Shown here piece after piece: positions 50,680-58,501 of a DNA stretch of 64,000 bases. The position numbers were made by a program, and so were the translations under genes. The notes beneath the pieces are model-generated. The model was given only the letters and a program-made list of their open reading frames with translations. It had not been told where the DNA came from and searched no databases. Each line of letters opens with the position of its first letter. The first letter of the stretch is position 1. Source of the DNA: an uncultured Aquimarina sp. (GTDB taxonomy: Bacteria > Bacteroidota > Bacteroidia > Flavobacteriales > Flavobacteriaceae); the NCBI GenBank assembly GCA_947501475.1, contig CANMWA010000003.1, forward strand, positions 1 through 64,000, given 5' to 3'.

Positions 50680-50817
50680 TACTGTCATCAACCTGTATAA
50701 TCAATTGCTTGTTCTGTGTGTACTCGGAAAATCCGTAGGATTTTCCTCGGGTTAGTTTTCTTTTATTAACTTACCTCCTAACCCACGCAACTAATCATAC
50801 ACAAATACCTTACCTGC
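50680..50817 (+). repeat. attC-like site, cassettes 37|38
   Basis: Left box TACTGTCATC matches GGTGGCAGTA in 8/10; body with AATTGCTTGTTCTG and CGCAACTAATCATACAC. Right side CCTTACCTGC opens cassette 38. Confidence 0.7.
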
Positions 50818-50852
50818 AAGCGGAATCAACCAACTGATAATACGTGAAAAAC

Positions 50853-51476
50853 ATGAGTAACAAATTACTTTTTTTGATAGGAATACTTGGAGTAACACTT
50901 TTTGGCGTGACTTCCGTTTTGGGTGGTTTTCAATTTGAAGACTATGACCCAATTTCACAATATATAAGTGAAACAATGGCTGTTGGTTCACCATATGGCG
51001 AAAAACTAAGATTTTTCGGATATATACCAAGTGGTGTACTATTGGCAATATTTTCCTTCGTTGGGTTCAAAAAGTTCCCTAAATCGAATCTAACTAAAAT
51101 TGGATTTTTGGGGCTTGGAATATTTTATGGTATTGCAACTATAGTAGTTGGAATATTTCCGTGTGACAAAGGCTGCAATCTAGAGTTAGTTAACCCAAGT
51201 ATTTCGCAAATAATACATAATTTGACAGGAATGTTAACCTACATTTTTGTTCCAGTCAGCATTATAACTATTGGTCTTGGATTACTTAAATCAAAGAATT
51301 ATCGTAGGCTATCAAAAATTGGAATCATTTGTGGATTAATTAGCGTCGTGTTTATCGGTTTATTGATGTCTAATCCTTTATCTAATTACGCAGGCTTATT
51401 TCAACGAATTATTGAAGGTATATTTATCATCTGGATTATTGCTTGTTCTATATGTATTAAAAAAATGCATTGTTAG
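50853..51476 (+). CDS. DUF998-family membrane protein (cassette 38)
   Basis: 207 residues from ATG 50853 (GTG 50844 also possible). About six transmembrane segments, with the family signature YDPISQYISETMAVGSPYGEKLRFFGYIPSGVLL in the first loop. Function unknown; frequent in cassettes and beside regulators. Its closing box does not match its opening one. Confidence 0.78.
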   Translation: MSNKLLFLIGILGVTLFGVTSVLGGFQFEDYDPISQYISETMAVGSPYGEKLRFFGYIPSGVLLAIFSFVGFKKFPKSNLTKIGFLGLGIFYGIATIVVGIFPCDKGCNLELVNPSISQIIHNLTGMLTYIFVPVSIITIGLGLLKSKNYRRLSKIGIICGLISVVFIGLLMSNPLSNYAGLFQRIIEGIFIIWIIACSICIKKMHC

Positions 51477-51509
51477 AAAAGAATACTTATTGAAAGTAAT
51501 ATAAAGCCC

Positions 51510-51646
51510 GTAGCAAACAATTGCTATAATTCATTGTGGTGTAATTTCCTACTCGGAAATTCATATCTTTAAAGTATCGCTTGGTCTCGGCAAAATACTC
51601 CTCTCGGACAATTTCGCAACGAAACCATAGCCTAACCGTTGTATGC
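51510..51646 (+). repeat. attC-like site, cassettes 38|39
   Basis: Left box GTAGCAAAC (no partner at the start of cassette 38). Body CAATTGCTATAATTCATTG to CAACGAAACCATAGCCTAACC. Right box GTTGTATGC opens cassette 39. Confidence 0.65.
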
Positions 51647-51662
51647 TATAAAAAATAATATA

Positions 51663-52634
51663 ATGAAAACTAAGATAACTGAACTATTTGGTATTGAACA
51701 TCCCATCATGCAAGGAGGAATGCACTATGTTGGCTTTGCTGAATTGGCTGCTGCTGTTTCTAATGCAGGTGGTATAGGCACAATTACTGGCTTGACCCAA
51801 AAAACCCCAGCCGATTTAGCAAATGAAATTTCAAAATGTAAGGAATTGACCGATAAACCTTTTGCCGTAAATCTCACTTTTTTACCTACCGTTAATGCCC
51901 CAGATTATCCAGGCTATGTCAAAGCTATTATTGAAGGAGGTGTAAAAGTTGTAGAAACTGCAGGACGCAATCCACAATCTGTTCTTCCATATCTAAAAGA
52001 TGCAGGAATTAAGATCATTCACAAATGCACTTCGGTAAGGCATGCCTTAAAAGCACAGTCCATTGGTTGCGATGCTGTCTCAGTTGACGGTTTCGAGTGT
52101 GGTGGACATCCGGGTGAAGATGATATTCCAAATATGATCTTGCTACCCCGCGCTCAAGAAGAACTAGAAATTCCATTTTTGGCTTCTGGCGGAATGGCAG
52201 ATGCTCGCTCCTTGGTAGCTTCTTTAGCCATGGGTGCTGAAGGTATAAATATGGGAACCCGTTTTATGGCCACTCAAGAAGCACCTATTCATGAAAATGT
52301 AAAACAGGCCATTTTAAACGCCACAGAACTAGATACTCGTCTGGTCATGCGACCATTAAGAAATACAGAACGAGTAATGAACAATGCGGCCGTGCAGCGA
52401 TTGTTAGAAAAGGAAGAAAAGCTAGGAAAAAACATCCAGTTTGAAGATATCATTGATGAAGTGGCAGGCGTATATCCCAAAATTATGATGGAAGGAGATA
52501 TGGAGATTGGGGCATGGTCATGTGGCATGGTTGTAGGACTCATTCATGACATACCAACCTGTAAAGATTTGATTGATCGTATAGCGGAAGAAGCAAACAA
52601 CCTAATTGTCAAAAGATTGAATGGTTTGCTTTGA
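51663..52634 (+). CDS. NAD(P)H-dependent flavin oxidoreductase / nitronate monooxygenase (cassette 39)
   Basis: 323 residues from ATG 51663. FMN-binding TIM barrel: EHPIMQGGMHYVG (start), NAGGIGTITGLT, DAVSVDGFECGGHPGEDDI (FMN phosphate region) and LASGGMADARSLVASLAMGAEGINMGTRF. Oxidises nitroalkanes/nitronates such as propionate 3-nitronate, or is a related enoyl reductase. The frame is complete and of normal length. Confidence 0.88.
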   Translation: MKTKITELFGIEHPIMQGGMHYVGFAELAAAVSNAGGIGTITGLTQKTPADLANEISKCKELTDKPFAVNLTFLPTVNAPDYPGYVKAIIEGGVKVVETAGRNPQSVLPYLKDAGIKIIHKCTSVRHALKAQSIGCDAVSVDGFECGGHPGEDDIPNMILLPRAQEELEIPFLASGGMADARSLVASLAMGAEGINMGTRFMATQEAPIHENVKQAILNATELDTRLVMRPLRNTERVMNNAAVQRLLEKEEKLGKNIQFEDIIDEVAGVYPKIMMEGDMEIGAWSCGMVVGLIHDIPTCKDLIDRIAEEANNLIVKRLNGLL

Positions 52635-52641
52635 GTTAAAT

Positions 52642-52709
52642 AAAACACAACAATCTATAAGGTTAGAAACTAATTTAGTGTACCTCCTAATCTTTAAATT
52701 GTGTAAACC
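52642..52709 (+). repeat. Degenerate attC-like site, cassettes 39|40
   Basis: Left box AAAACACAAC matches GTTGTATGC only in 6/9. A loose hairpin (AATCTATAAGGTTAG/CTAATCTTTAAATT) remains; no right box is recognised. Confidence 0.45.
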
Positions 52710-52729
52710 ATGTCTCTTAATGAACATTT

Positions 52730-53227
52730 ATGAATATCCTAATCAATCATATAATTGAGCAGTTAATTGAAATTCAGAATGAAAAAATATGGATTGGAAG
52801 TTCATATGAAAGTAAATTGAATGGAATTGACGATAATTTAGTTTTTGTAAGACCTATTAACGATTTACACAGTATCGCTGAAATCATTTCTCATCTAACA
52901 TTGTGGAGAAAAGAGACAATCTTGAAAATTCAGACCGGAAAGGGAAGTAAAACAGATGATTGTGAAGAAAACTGGTTAACTAATGACAAACTAGAATTAA
53001 TGGGTTGGCAATATATCAAATCTGAATATGATAAAACTCTGATCGAATTAATTAATGTATTAAAATCAAAAGATGATAAATTTCTGAATAACGAATATTA
53101 TGATACAGATTTTAAGGGTAATTATAAGTATAGTTTTGTAATTAACGGGATGCTACATCACGATATTTATCATTTAGGGCAACTTGGAATCATCATAAAA
53201 TATTTGAAAAAACAATGGAAGGAATAG
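52730..53227 (+). CDS. DinB-family protein (cassette 40)
   Basis: 165 residues; four-helix bundle with the His residues in IAEIISHLTLWRKE (about residue 48) and MLHHDIYHLGQLGIIIKYLKK (about 145). Related proteins include bacillithiol/mycothiol-type transferases; substrate unknown. Overlaps the next gene by 13 bases. Confidence 0.75.
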   Translation: MNILINHIIEQLIEIQNEKIWIGSSYESKLNGIDDNLVFVRPINDLHSIAEIISHLTLWRKETILKIQTGKGSKTDDCEENWLTNDKLELMGWQYIKSEYDKTLIELINVLKSKDDKFLNNEYYDTDFKGNYKYSFVINGMLHHDIYHLGQLGIIIKYLKKQWKE

Positions 53228-54126
53228 GAAATACCCCACTTATCAAGTTAAAACATCTTACTGATTCAAATAGTGCAGATATCTATGTTAAGTTTGAGGG
53301 TGCAAATCCAACTGGAAGTATGAAAGATCGAATGGCACTTTCTATGATTGAAGGTGCTGAAAGAAGAGGGGAACTAAAAATTGGAGGCACTGTAGTTGAC
53401 TATACTGGTGGAAGCACTGGCAGTTCTCTGGCAATGATATGTTCTGCAAAAGGGTATAAAGCTCATTTTGTTTCTTCTGACGCTTTTGCCAAAGAAAAAC
53501 TTCAAACGATGAGAGCCTTTGGTGCTAAACTTGAACTGATTCCTAGTGAAAACGGAAAAATAACAGCCAGAGTTATAGATAAAGCACTTGAAAGAGTAGC
53601 TGAAATAGCTAATGAACCAAATACTTTTTATACAAATCAGTTTAAGAATGTTGACAATAGAAATGCGTATCATAAGATGGCCCATGAAATAATGGCTGTT
53701 TTGGGAGTTAAAATCGATGAATTTATAGCTGGCGTGGGCACTGGAGGATGTTTTTCAGGAAATTCTGAAATATTCAAAAATAAAATCCCCCATATTAGAT
53801 GCATCCCTGTAGAACCATTTAATGTAAGAACACTATCCGGAGGAGATACATCCGGCACTCACAGACTTGAAGGAATGGGAGCAGGTTTTGTACCCGAAAT
53901 ATGCAGACTGGATTTAGCAGATGAAATAATTGCTGTAAAGGATAATGACGCGTATGAAACTGCAAGAAATTTGGCAAGAATAGAAGGGGTTTTTGGCGGA
54001 ATTACCTCTGGAGCCAATGTATGGGCAGCTATTAAAAGAGCAAAAATACTCGGGAAAGGAAAAACAGTTGTTACTGTTGTTTGTGATTCGGGATTAAAAT
54101 ATTTGAACGGAGATTTGTATACCTAA
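53215..54126 (+). CDS. PLP-dependent cysteine-synthase-family protein (cassette 40)
   Basis: 303 residues. Fold type II PLP enzyme: start IGNTPLIKLKHL, PLP lysine in PTGSMKDRMALSMIE (about residue 41), substrate loop TGGSTGSSLAMIC (about 65), and phosphate loop GVGTGGCFSG (about 175). Resembles cysteine synthase/cystathionine beta-synthase-like members. Starts within the end of the DinB gene. Probably makes or changes a cysteine-like thiol, which fits a thiol-related DinB neighbour (inference). Confidence 0.85.
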   Translation: MEGIGNTPLIKLKHLTDSNSADIYVKFEGANPTGSMKDRMALSMIEGAERRGELKIGGTVVDYTGGSTGSSLAMICSAKGYKAHFVSSDAFAKEKLQTMRAFGAKLELIPSENGKITARVIDKALERVAEIANEPNTFYTNQFKNVDNRNAYHKMAHEIMAVLGVKIDEFIAGVGTGGCFSGNSEIFKNKIPHIRCIPVEPFNVRTLSGGDTSGTHRLEGMGAGFVPEICRLDLADEIIAVKDNDAYETARNLARIEGVFGGITSGANVWAAIKRAKILGKGKTVVTVVCDSGLKYLNGDLYT

Positions 54127-54130
54127 AAAC

Positions 54131-54202
54131 TGCTTATAACAATTTATTTGCATATGCTCACTTCAAGATGCAAACCCAACATACAAGATACGTTAGTAAT
54201 AA
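54131..54202 (+). repeat. attC-like site, cassettes 40|41 (short)
   Basis: Left box TGCTTATAAC; right box GTTAGTAATAA opens cassette 41. Same class as 1853 and 13751 (ATTTGCATATGC/GATGCAAAC arms). Confidence 0.72.
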
Positions 54203-54211
54203 TTTGAAATT

Positions 54212-55735
54212 ATGAAAATAATAATCACAATTTTAAGTGGCCTTATGTTATTAGGCTGTAATTCGGTAAAAAAAGAAGAGCGCCCTCCAAACATAATTTA
54301 TTTTCTTGCCGATGATCTTGGTTATGGAGAAGTTGGTGTTTTTGGTCAGACAAAAATTAAAACCCCAAACATCGATGCTCTTGCTAAAAATGGTATGATG
54401 TTTACGCAACATTATTCTGGAGCCCCTGTATGCGCGCCCGCTCGTTATGTTTTTTTAACAGGAAAACACACAGGTCATGCTTTTATTAGAGGTAATGATG
54501 AATGGAATCAACGAGGAGATGTTTGGGACTATGAAAAAGTTTTTTTAGACCCCACACTTGAAGGGCAAAGACCAATTCCAGTCAACACTGTAACCTTGGG
54601 TGACCAATTAAAAAAAGCTGGATATAAAACAAGTATATTTGGAAAATGGGGACTAGGAGCTCCTAAAACTGATGGAATCCCCAATCTTCAAGGTTTTGAT
54701 TATTTTTACGGTTATAATTGTCAGCGACAAGCACATAACCTTTATCCAGGACATCTTTGGGAAAACACACAAAAGATATTGCTAAATAATGAGTTAATAT
54801 CTCCCAGTACAAAATTAGATTCACTAGCTGACCCTTATAACAATCAAAGCTATTCAAAATTTAATCAGAAAGAATATGCTCCAAAGAAAATACAAGAAAA
54901 AGCTTTATCCTTCATCGAAGAAAATAAGGGTGACCCTTTTTTTATGTATTATGCTTCACCTTTGCCTCACCTACCACTACAGGCTCCTGAAGAATATGTG
55001 AACAGATATAGGGAAATTTTTGGAGAGGAAAAACCATATATTGGTGATGATAGCTATTTTCCAAACAGATACCCCAGAGCCACCTATGCCGCAATGATCA
55101 GTTATCTAGATGATCAGCTTGGAGAAATTGTAGCTCTTCTCAAAGAAAAAGGAATCTATGAAAACACAATTATTATCTTTTCTAGTGATAACGGACCAAC
55201 CTATTTGGGAGGAGTTGATTTTAATTATTTTGAAAGTTCTAAACCGTTTTCAAATGGTTACGGGCGAACAAAAGGGTTTGTTTATGAAGGAGGGATTCGC
55301 ATTCCCTTAATTGCAAGTTGGCCAAATCATATTAAACCTGGTACCAAGAGTAATCACATTTCAGCTTTTTATGACCTTATGCCAACCATATGTGATATTG
55401 CCGGTACAGCACCTCCAGATTCAATCGATGGAATTAGCTTTAAATCAACGTTACTCAATCAAGAACAAAAACAACACGATTTTTTATATTGGGAATTCCC
55501 AAGTTATAATGGTCAGCAGGCAGTTAGAATGGGAAAATGGAAGGGAATTCGTAAAAATATTTTCGCTGGAAATTTAGAAATCGAATTATATAATCTTGAG
55601 ACCGATCTAGAGGAGCAAGTAGATGTTTCAAACCAATATCCCAAAATTGTAGAAAACATCAAAGCAATTATGAAACAAGAGCATGAACCTGCTACCAATG
55701 ACAAATTTAAGTTTAAACAATTAGGGGATTTATAG
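54212..55735 (+). CDS. Sulfatase lipoprotein (cassette 41)
   Basis: 507 residues with a lipoprotein signal (LSGLMLLGC, Cys 16). Alkaline-phosphatase-like sulfatase: metal motif NIIYFLADDLGYGEVG (DD; about residues 27-42), formylglycine motif VCAPARYVFLTGKHTGH (C-x-P-x-R; about 75), GKWGLGAP, IFSSDNGPTYLGG (DN; about 330). Releases sulfate from carbohydrate or aryl sulfates; in marine flavobacteria usually polysaccharides. An unusual cargo for a cassette. The stop lies in a 48-bp palindrome. Confidence 0.88.
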   Translation: MKIIITILSGLMLLGCNSVKKEERPPNIIYFLADDLGYGEVGVFGQTKIKTPNIDALAKNGMMFTQHYSGAPVCAPARYVFLTGKHTGHAFIRGNDEWNQRGDVWDYEKVFLDPTLEGQRPIPVNTVTLGDQLKKAGYKTSIFGKWGLGAPKTDGIPNLQGFDYFYGYNCQRQAHNLYPGHLWENTQKILLNNELISPSTKLDSLADPYNNQSYSKFNQKEYAPKKIQEKALSFIEENKGDPFFMYYASPLPHLPLQAPEEYVNRYREIFGEEKPYIGDDSYFPNRYPRATYAAMISYLDDQLGEIVALLKEKGIYENTIIIFSSDNGPTYLGGVDFNYFESSKPFSNGYGRTKGFVYEGGIRIPLIASWPNHIKPGTKSNHISAFYDLMPTICDIAGTAPPDSIDGISFKSTLLNQEQKQHDFLYWEFPSYNGQQAVRMGKWKGIRKNIFAGNLEIELYNLETDLEEQVDVSNQYPKIVENIKAIMKQEHEPATNDKFKFKQLGDL

Positions 55736-55777
55736 TAACTACAGTTTATAAAATTTTATAAACTGTAGTTACTATAA
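55730..55777. terminator. Perfect 48-bp palindrome, bidirectional terminator at the array end
   Basis: 24 + 24 bases without mismatch, centred between 55753 and 55754 (half-site TTATAGTAACTACAG, then TTTATAAAA). It contains the stop codons of the + strand sulfatase and of the - strand methyltransferase. It may also be the last attC-like site (TTATAGTAAC resembles the expected closing box of cassette 41). Confidence 0.75.
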
Positions 55778-56429
55778 CCCCTTTATAATCTTTTAAAACA
55801 ACAGACAATAATTGCTTTTCTTCTTTTACCTTAAAATTAAATGGTGAAGCTAATACGTTTATACCACTTTGTTTTTTTAGTCTAATTCCTTGCCCTGAAA
55901 TAATATCTTTATTGGGTACAAAATCCCCTTGGGGTAAATGCTCTGTTAAAATAACATATTTAAAATCACTTAACTTACGCAAAATACTGTGTACCTCAGC
56001 ATTGGATAAATGTTGTAACACTTGTCTTAATAAAGCACAATCCCCATGAGGTAAATCGTCTACTGCGATATCCAAACAATGAAATTCTAAATTTTTTGCT
56101 GCAAACTTTTCTTTATTATAGTTTATAAGATCTGTTACTATATCTACTGCAACATACTTCTTAGTATACTTTACCAATTTTTTCCCTACATTAAAATCCC
56201 CACAACCTAAATCACATACCGTAAGGGGGCTTTTAAATGATGTTAAAAATGATGTTAAAACATCTATATATGGATTTACTATCTCAGGATGATGCGATCC
56301 TACTCCTGAATAAAAATTGGATGTGTCACCACCCCAAAGTTTCATTTCATAAACCTGTTCCATAGCATCTTTAGTTGGCCAAGGCTTCTTTATTCTTTTA
56401 GTTTCATTTTCTTTCTTCCTCATATGCAC
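55746..56429 (-). CDS. Class I SAM-dependent methyltransferase
   Basis: 227 residues. Glycine loop VCDLGCGDFNVGKKL (about residue 72), AVDIVTDLINYNKEK (about 95), then the LRQVLQHLSN region. Starts at ATG 56429, with another Met two codons on. The stop lies in the palindrome shared with the sulfatase. Convergent with the array and divergent from nothing; it probably is chromosomal. Substrate unknown. Confidence 0.8.
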   Translation of the reverse strand: MHMRKKENETKRIKKPWPTKDAMEQVYEMKLWGGDTSNFYSGVGSHHPEIVNPYIDVLTSFLTSFKSPLTVCDLGCGDFNVGKKLVKYTKKYVAVDIVTDLINYNKEKFAAKNLEFHCLDIAVDDLPHGDCALLRQVLQHLSNAEVHSILRKLSDFKYVILTEHLPQGDFVPNKDIISGQGIRLKKQSGINVLASPFNFKVKEEKQLLSVVLKDYKGVIVTTVYKIL

Positions 56430-56481
56430 GCTATTGGCTTGTATAAACTATAATAACCGAAAGATTTCATATATACCTTGC

Positions 56482-57339
56482 TTATCTCTTGACAATAAGT
56501 ATACTCTTTCGATACTCAGACGGAGTAGTACCTTTTATTTCTTTAAATTTTCTATTAAAGTTAGACAGGTTTTTAAAACCACTTTGATACGCCGTTTCAG
56601 ATATTGTAATATCAGATTCTCTAGATAATAATCTACAGGCATTCTCGATTCGTACCTCTATCAAAAACTGAAAGAACGTTTTATTAGTTCGTTGCTTAAA
56701 GTAACGGCAAAATGCATTAGGGGTCATATTGGTTAAATCTGCTACTTCTTTTAATGAAAAATCTCTATTAAATTCATTCATTACTACTTGAAAAACCTTA
56801 GCCATTCGTCTTCCTTCATTATCAGTATAAGCTCTTTTTGAAACAAATGAAGATATCGTTCTTGTTTCTGCTGATTTTAGCATTTTTAAGATTTTCAAAA
56901 ATATAGTAAAACGATCTAACCTTTCTTCTTTATCTACAATCTTAAGAAATTGTTTTTTTAGCTTGCTCTTTTTAGAAAGTACTTTCATTCCATAAGCAGA
57001 GTTTTTAAAAAAACCTGATAGTTTATGAAATTCAGGGAGGTCAAAAAACAGGTTTCCGAAGGACTCTCTGGTAAAGAAAAGAGAAATCATGTAAGACATC
57101 TCAGATGAATAAGCGCTCTTTAATACATGAGGAACATTGCTTCCAAAAATTAGAATATCATTCGCTTTATAATCAGTTATAGCATCCCCAACGATCAAAC
57201 TACCTTCTCCAGATATTATAATTGATATCTGTATCTCCTCATGTTGATGAAATTTATCATAAAAGATAATTTCCTTATCTTCTTGAACGATTAATGTATC
57301 TGTTGAGGATTTTGGTATTTTAAAAGGTAAAGCTTTCAT
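56482..57339 (-). CDS. AraC-family regulator, probably of hydroxyproline degradation
   Basis: 285 residues from the internal Met (MKALPFKIPKSSTDTLIVQ); the frame extends 18 residues further back. N-terminal cupin sensor (DKFHQHEEIQISIIISGEGSLIVGD, FGSNVPHVLKS), C-terminal HTH (LKEVADLTNMTPNAFCRYFKQRTNKTFFQFLIEVRIENACRLL, YQSGFKNLSNFNRKFKEIKGTTPSEYRKSI). Divergent from the hydroxyproline operon; an inverted repeat lies between them. Confidence 0.88.
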   Translation of the reverse strand: MKALPFKIPKSSTDTLIVQEDKEIIFYDKFHQHEEIQISIIISGEGSLIVGDAITDYKANDILIFGSNVPHVLKSAYSSEMSYMISLFFTRESFGNLFFDLPEFHKLSGFFKNSAYGMKVLSKKSKLKKQFLKIVDKEERLDRFTIFLKILKMLKSAETRTISSFVSKRAYTDNEGRRMAKVFQVVMNEFNRDFSLKEVADLTNMTPNAFCRYFKQRTNKTFFQFLIEVRIENACRLLSRESDITISETAYQSGFKNLSNFNRKFKEIKGTTPSEYRKSILIVKR

Positions 57340-57436
57340 TTTTTTGATCAAACATGACTCAATATTAATCATTATAATACAAATATCGCTCATATAAGAT
57401 AATATAGTATTACTATGGGGTAATTTTCAAACATAC

Positions 57437-57492
57437 CTCTATATAAATTCATAATACCTTTGAACCCATAATTCTCAGGGGGGTATATAGAG
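57437..57492 (+). promoter_or_regulatory. Promoter and inverted repeat before the hydroxyproline operon
   Basis: TACCTTTG (-7 type) at 57455-57462, bracketed by CTCTATATA (57437-57445) and TATATAGAG (57484-57492). Candidate AraC-type regulatory region; a -33 box is not clear. Confidence 0.5.
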
Positions 57493-57541
57493 AATTATTA
57501 ATGAAAAAAATAGAAAAGTAATTAACTAATAATTTAAAAAA

Positions 57542-58468
57542 ATGACAATAGATTGGAAAGGGGTCATGCCAGCAGTGACTACTAAATTTACAGACAAAGA
57601 TACCCTAGATCTTAAAATGTTTGAAGTAAATATTAATGCTCAATTAGAAGCAGGAGTTCATGGGATTATACTTGGCGGAACTTTAGGTGAAGCTAGTACA
57701 TTAAGTGATGATGAAAAAAGAATCTTAGTTCGAACCACAGTAGATATTGTTAAAAACAAAGTTCCTGTAATTATTAATATTGCAGAACAAACAACAAAAG
57801 GTGCTATTGAAGCTGCAAGAAAAGCTAAAGAAGATGGAGCTAGTGGGTTAATGATGCTCCCCCCGATGCGTTACAAAGCAGGAGATAGAGAAACAGTTAT
57901 CTACTTTAAAGAAGTAGCCAAAACTACCGATCTACCTATAATGATCTATAACAATCCTGTTGATTATAAGATAGAAGTAACTTTAGATATGTTCGAAGAG
58001 TTATTAAAATTAGATAATATACAGGCTGTAAAAGAATCTACAAGAGATATTTCTAATGTGACAAGAATCAAAAATCGATTTGGAGATCGATTAAAAATAT
58101 TATCTGGTGTTGATACCCTTGCTTTAGAAAGTTTGTTAATGGGTGCCGATGGTTGGGTTGCCGGATTAGTAGATGCATTCCCTGCAGAAACTGTAGCGAT
58201 TTATGAGCTTCAAAAAGCAGGAAGAATCAAAGAAGCCCTAGAAATCTATCGTTGGTTTTTACCGTTGCTGGAGTTAGACATAAATGCTAAATTAGTACAG
58301 AATATAAAATTAGCAGAAGTAGCCACAGGAATCGGTACCGAAAATGTACGAGCACCAAGGTTACCACTTGTTGGAGAAGAACGTAAAAAGGTGTTAGAAA
58401 TTATTGAAAATGGTTTAAAAACCAGACCTTGTTTACCAGATTATAAAAATATCGAACTAATTCATTAG
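57542..58468 (+). CDS. DHDPS-family protein, probable pyrroline-hydroxycarboxylate deaminase
   Basis: 308 residues. DapA/NAL fold: GVMPAVTTKFTD, GIILGGTLGEASTLS, MIYNNPVDY (catalytic Tyr; about residue 139) and AVKESTRDI (Schiff-base Lys; about 165). Gene neighbours (epimerase, FAD oxidoreductase, semialdehyde dehydrogenase) identify it as the deaminase of the D-hydroxyproline route, converting 1-pyrroline-4-hydroxy-2-carboxylate to 2-oxoglutarate semialdehyde. A different substrate is not excluded from sequence alone. Confidence 0.82.
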   Translation: MTIDWKGVMPAVTTKFTDKDTLDLKMFEVNINAQLEAGVHGIILGGTLGEASTLSDDEKRILVRTTVDIVKNKVPVIINIAEQTTKGAIEAARKAKEDGASGLMMLPPMRYKAGDRETVIYFKEVAKTTDLPIMIYNNPVDYKIEVTLDMFEELLKLDNIQAVKESTRDISNVTRIKNRFGDRLKILSGVDTLALESLLMGADGWVAGLVDAFPAETVAIYELQKAGRIKEALEIYRWFLPLLELDINAKLVQNIKLAEVATGIGTENVRAPRLPLVGEERKKVLEIIENGLKTRPCLPDYKNIELIH

Positions 58469-58501
58469 TATACTCTCACATAAATCATTATCTAATTAAC
58501 T

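Larger units (their letters stand above)
1..55777 (+). mobile_element. Integron-like gene-cassette array, about 41 cassettes
   Basis: Seen: genes are separated by 45-210 bp imperfect palindromes whose outer boxes end in AAC (left) and start with GTT (right), with inner GTATA/CATAC arms. The opening box of a cassette is complementary to the closing box of the same cassette in 32 of 41 cases, while the two boxes within one spacer are usually unrelated. Known: this arrangement is the signature of integron cassettes, whose circular form restores a palindromic attC. Inference: this is a chromosomal integron or an integrase-less cluster of attC sites in a Bacteroidota genome. No integrase or attI is visible. 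If orientation follows the usual rule, the integrase lies left of position 1. The left end is outside the window, the right end is taken at the 48-bp palindrome at 55730-55777, and 35.8-41.06 kb is probably not cassette DNA. Confidence 0.8.

Noticed and set aside
1..55777. CRISPR array as explanation of the regularly recurring repeats
   Set aside because: Spacing equals whole genes, repeats are long imperfect palindromes with variable ends, and no cas genes are present.
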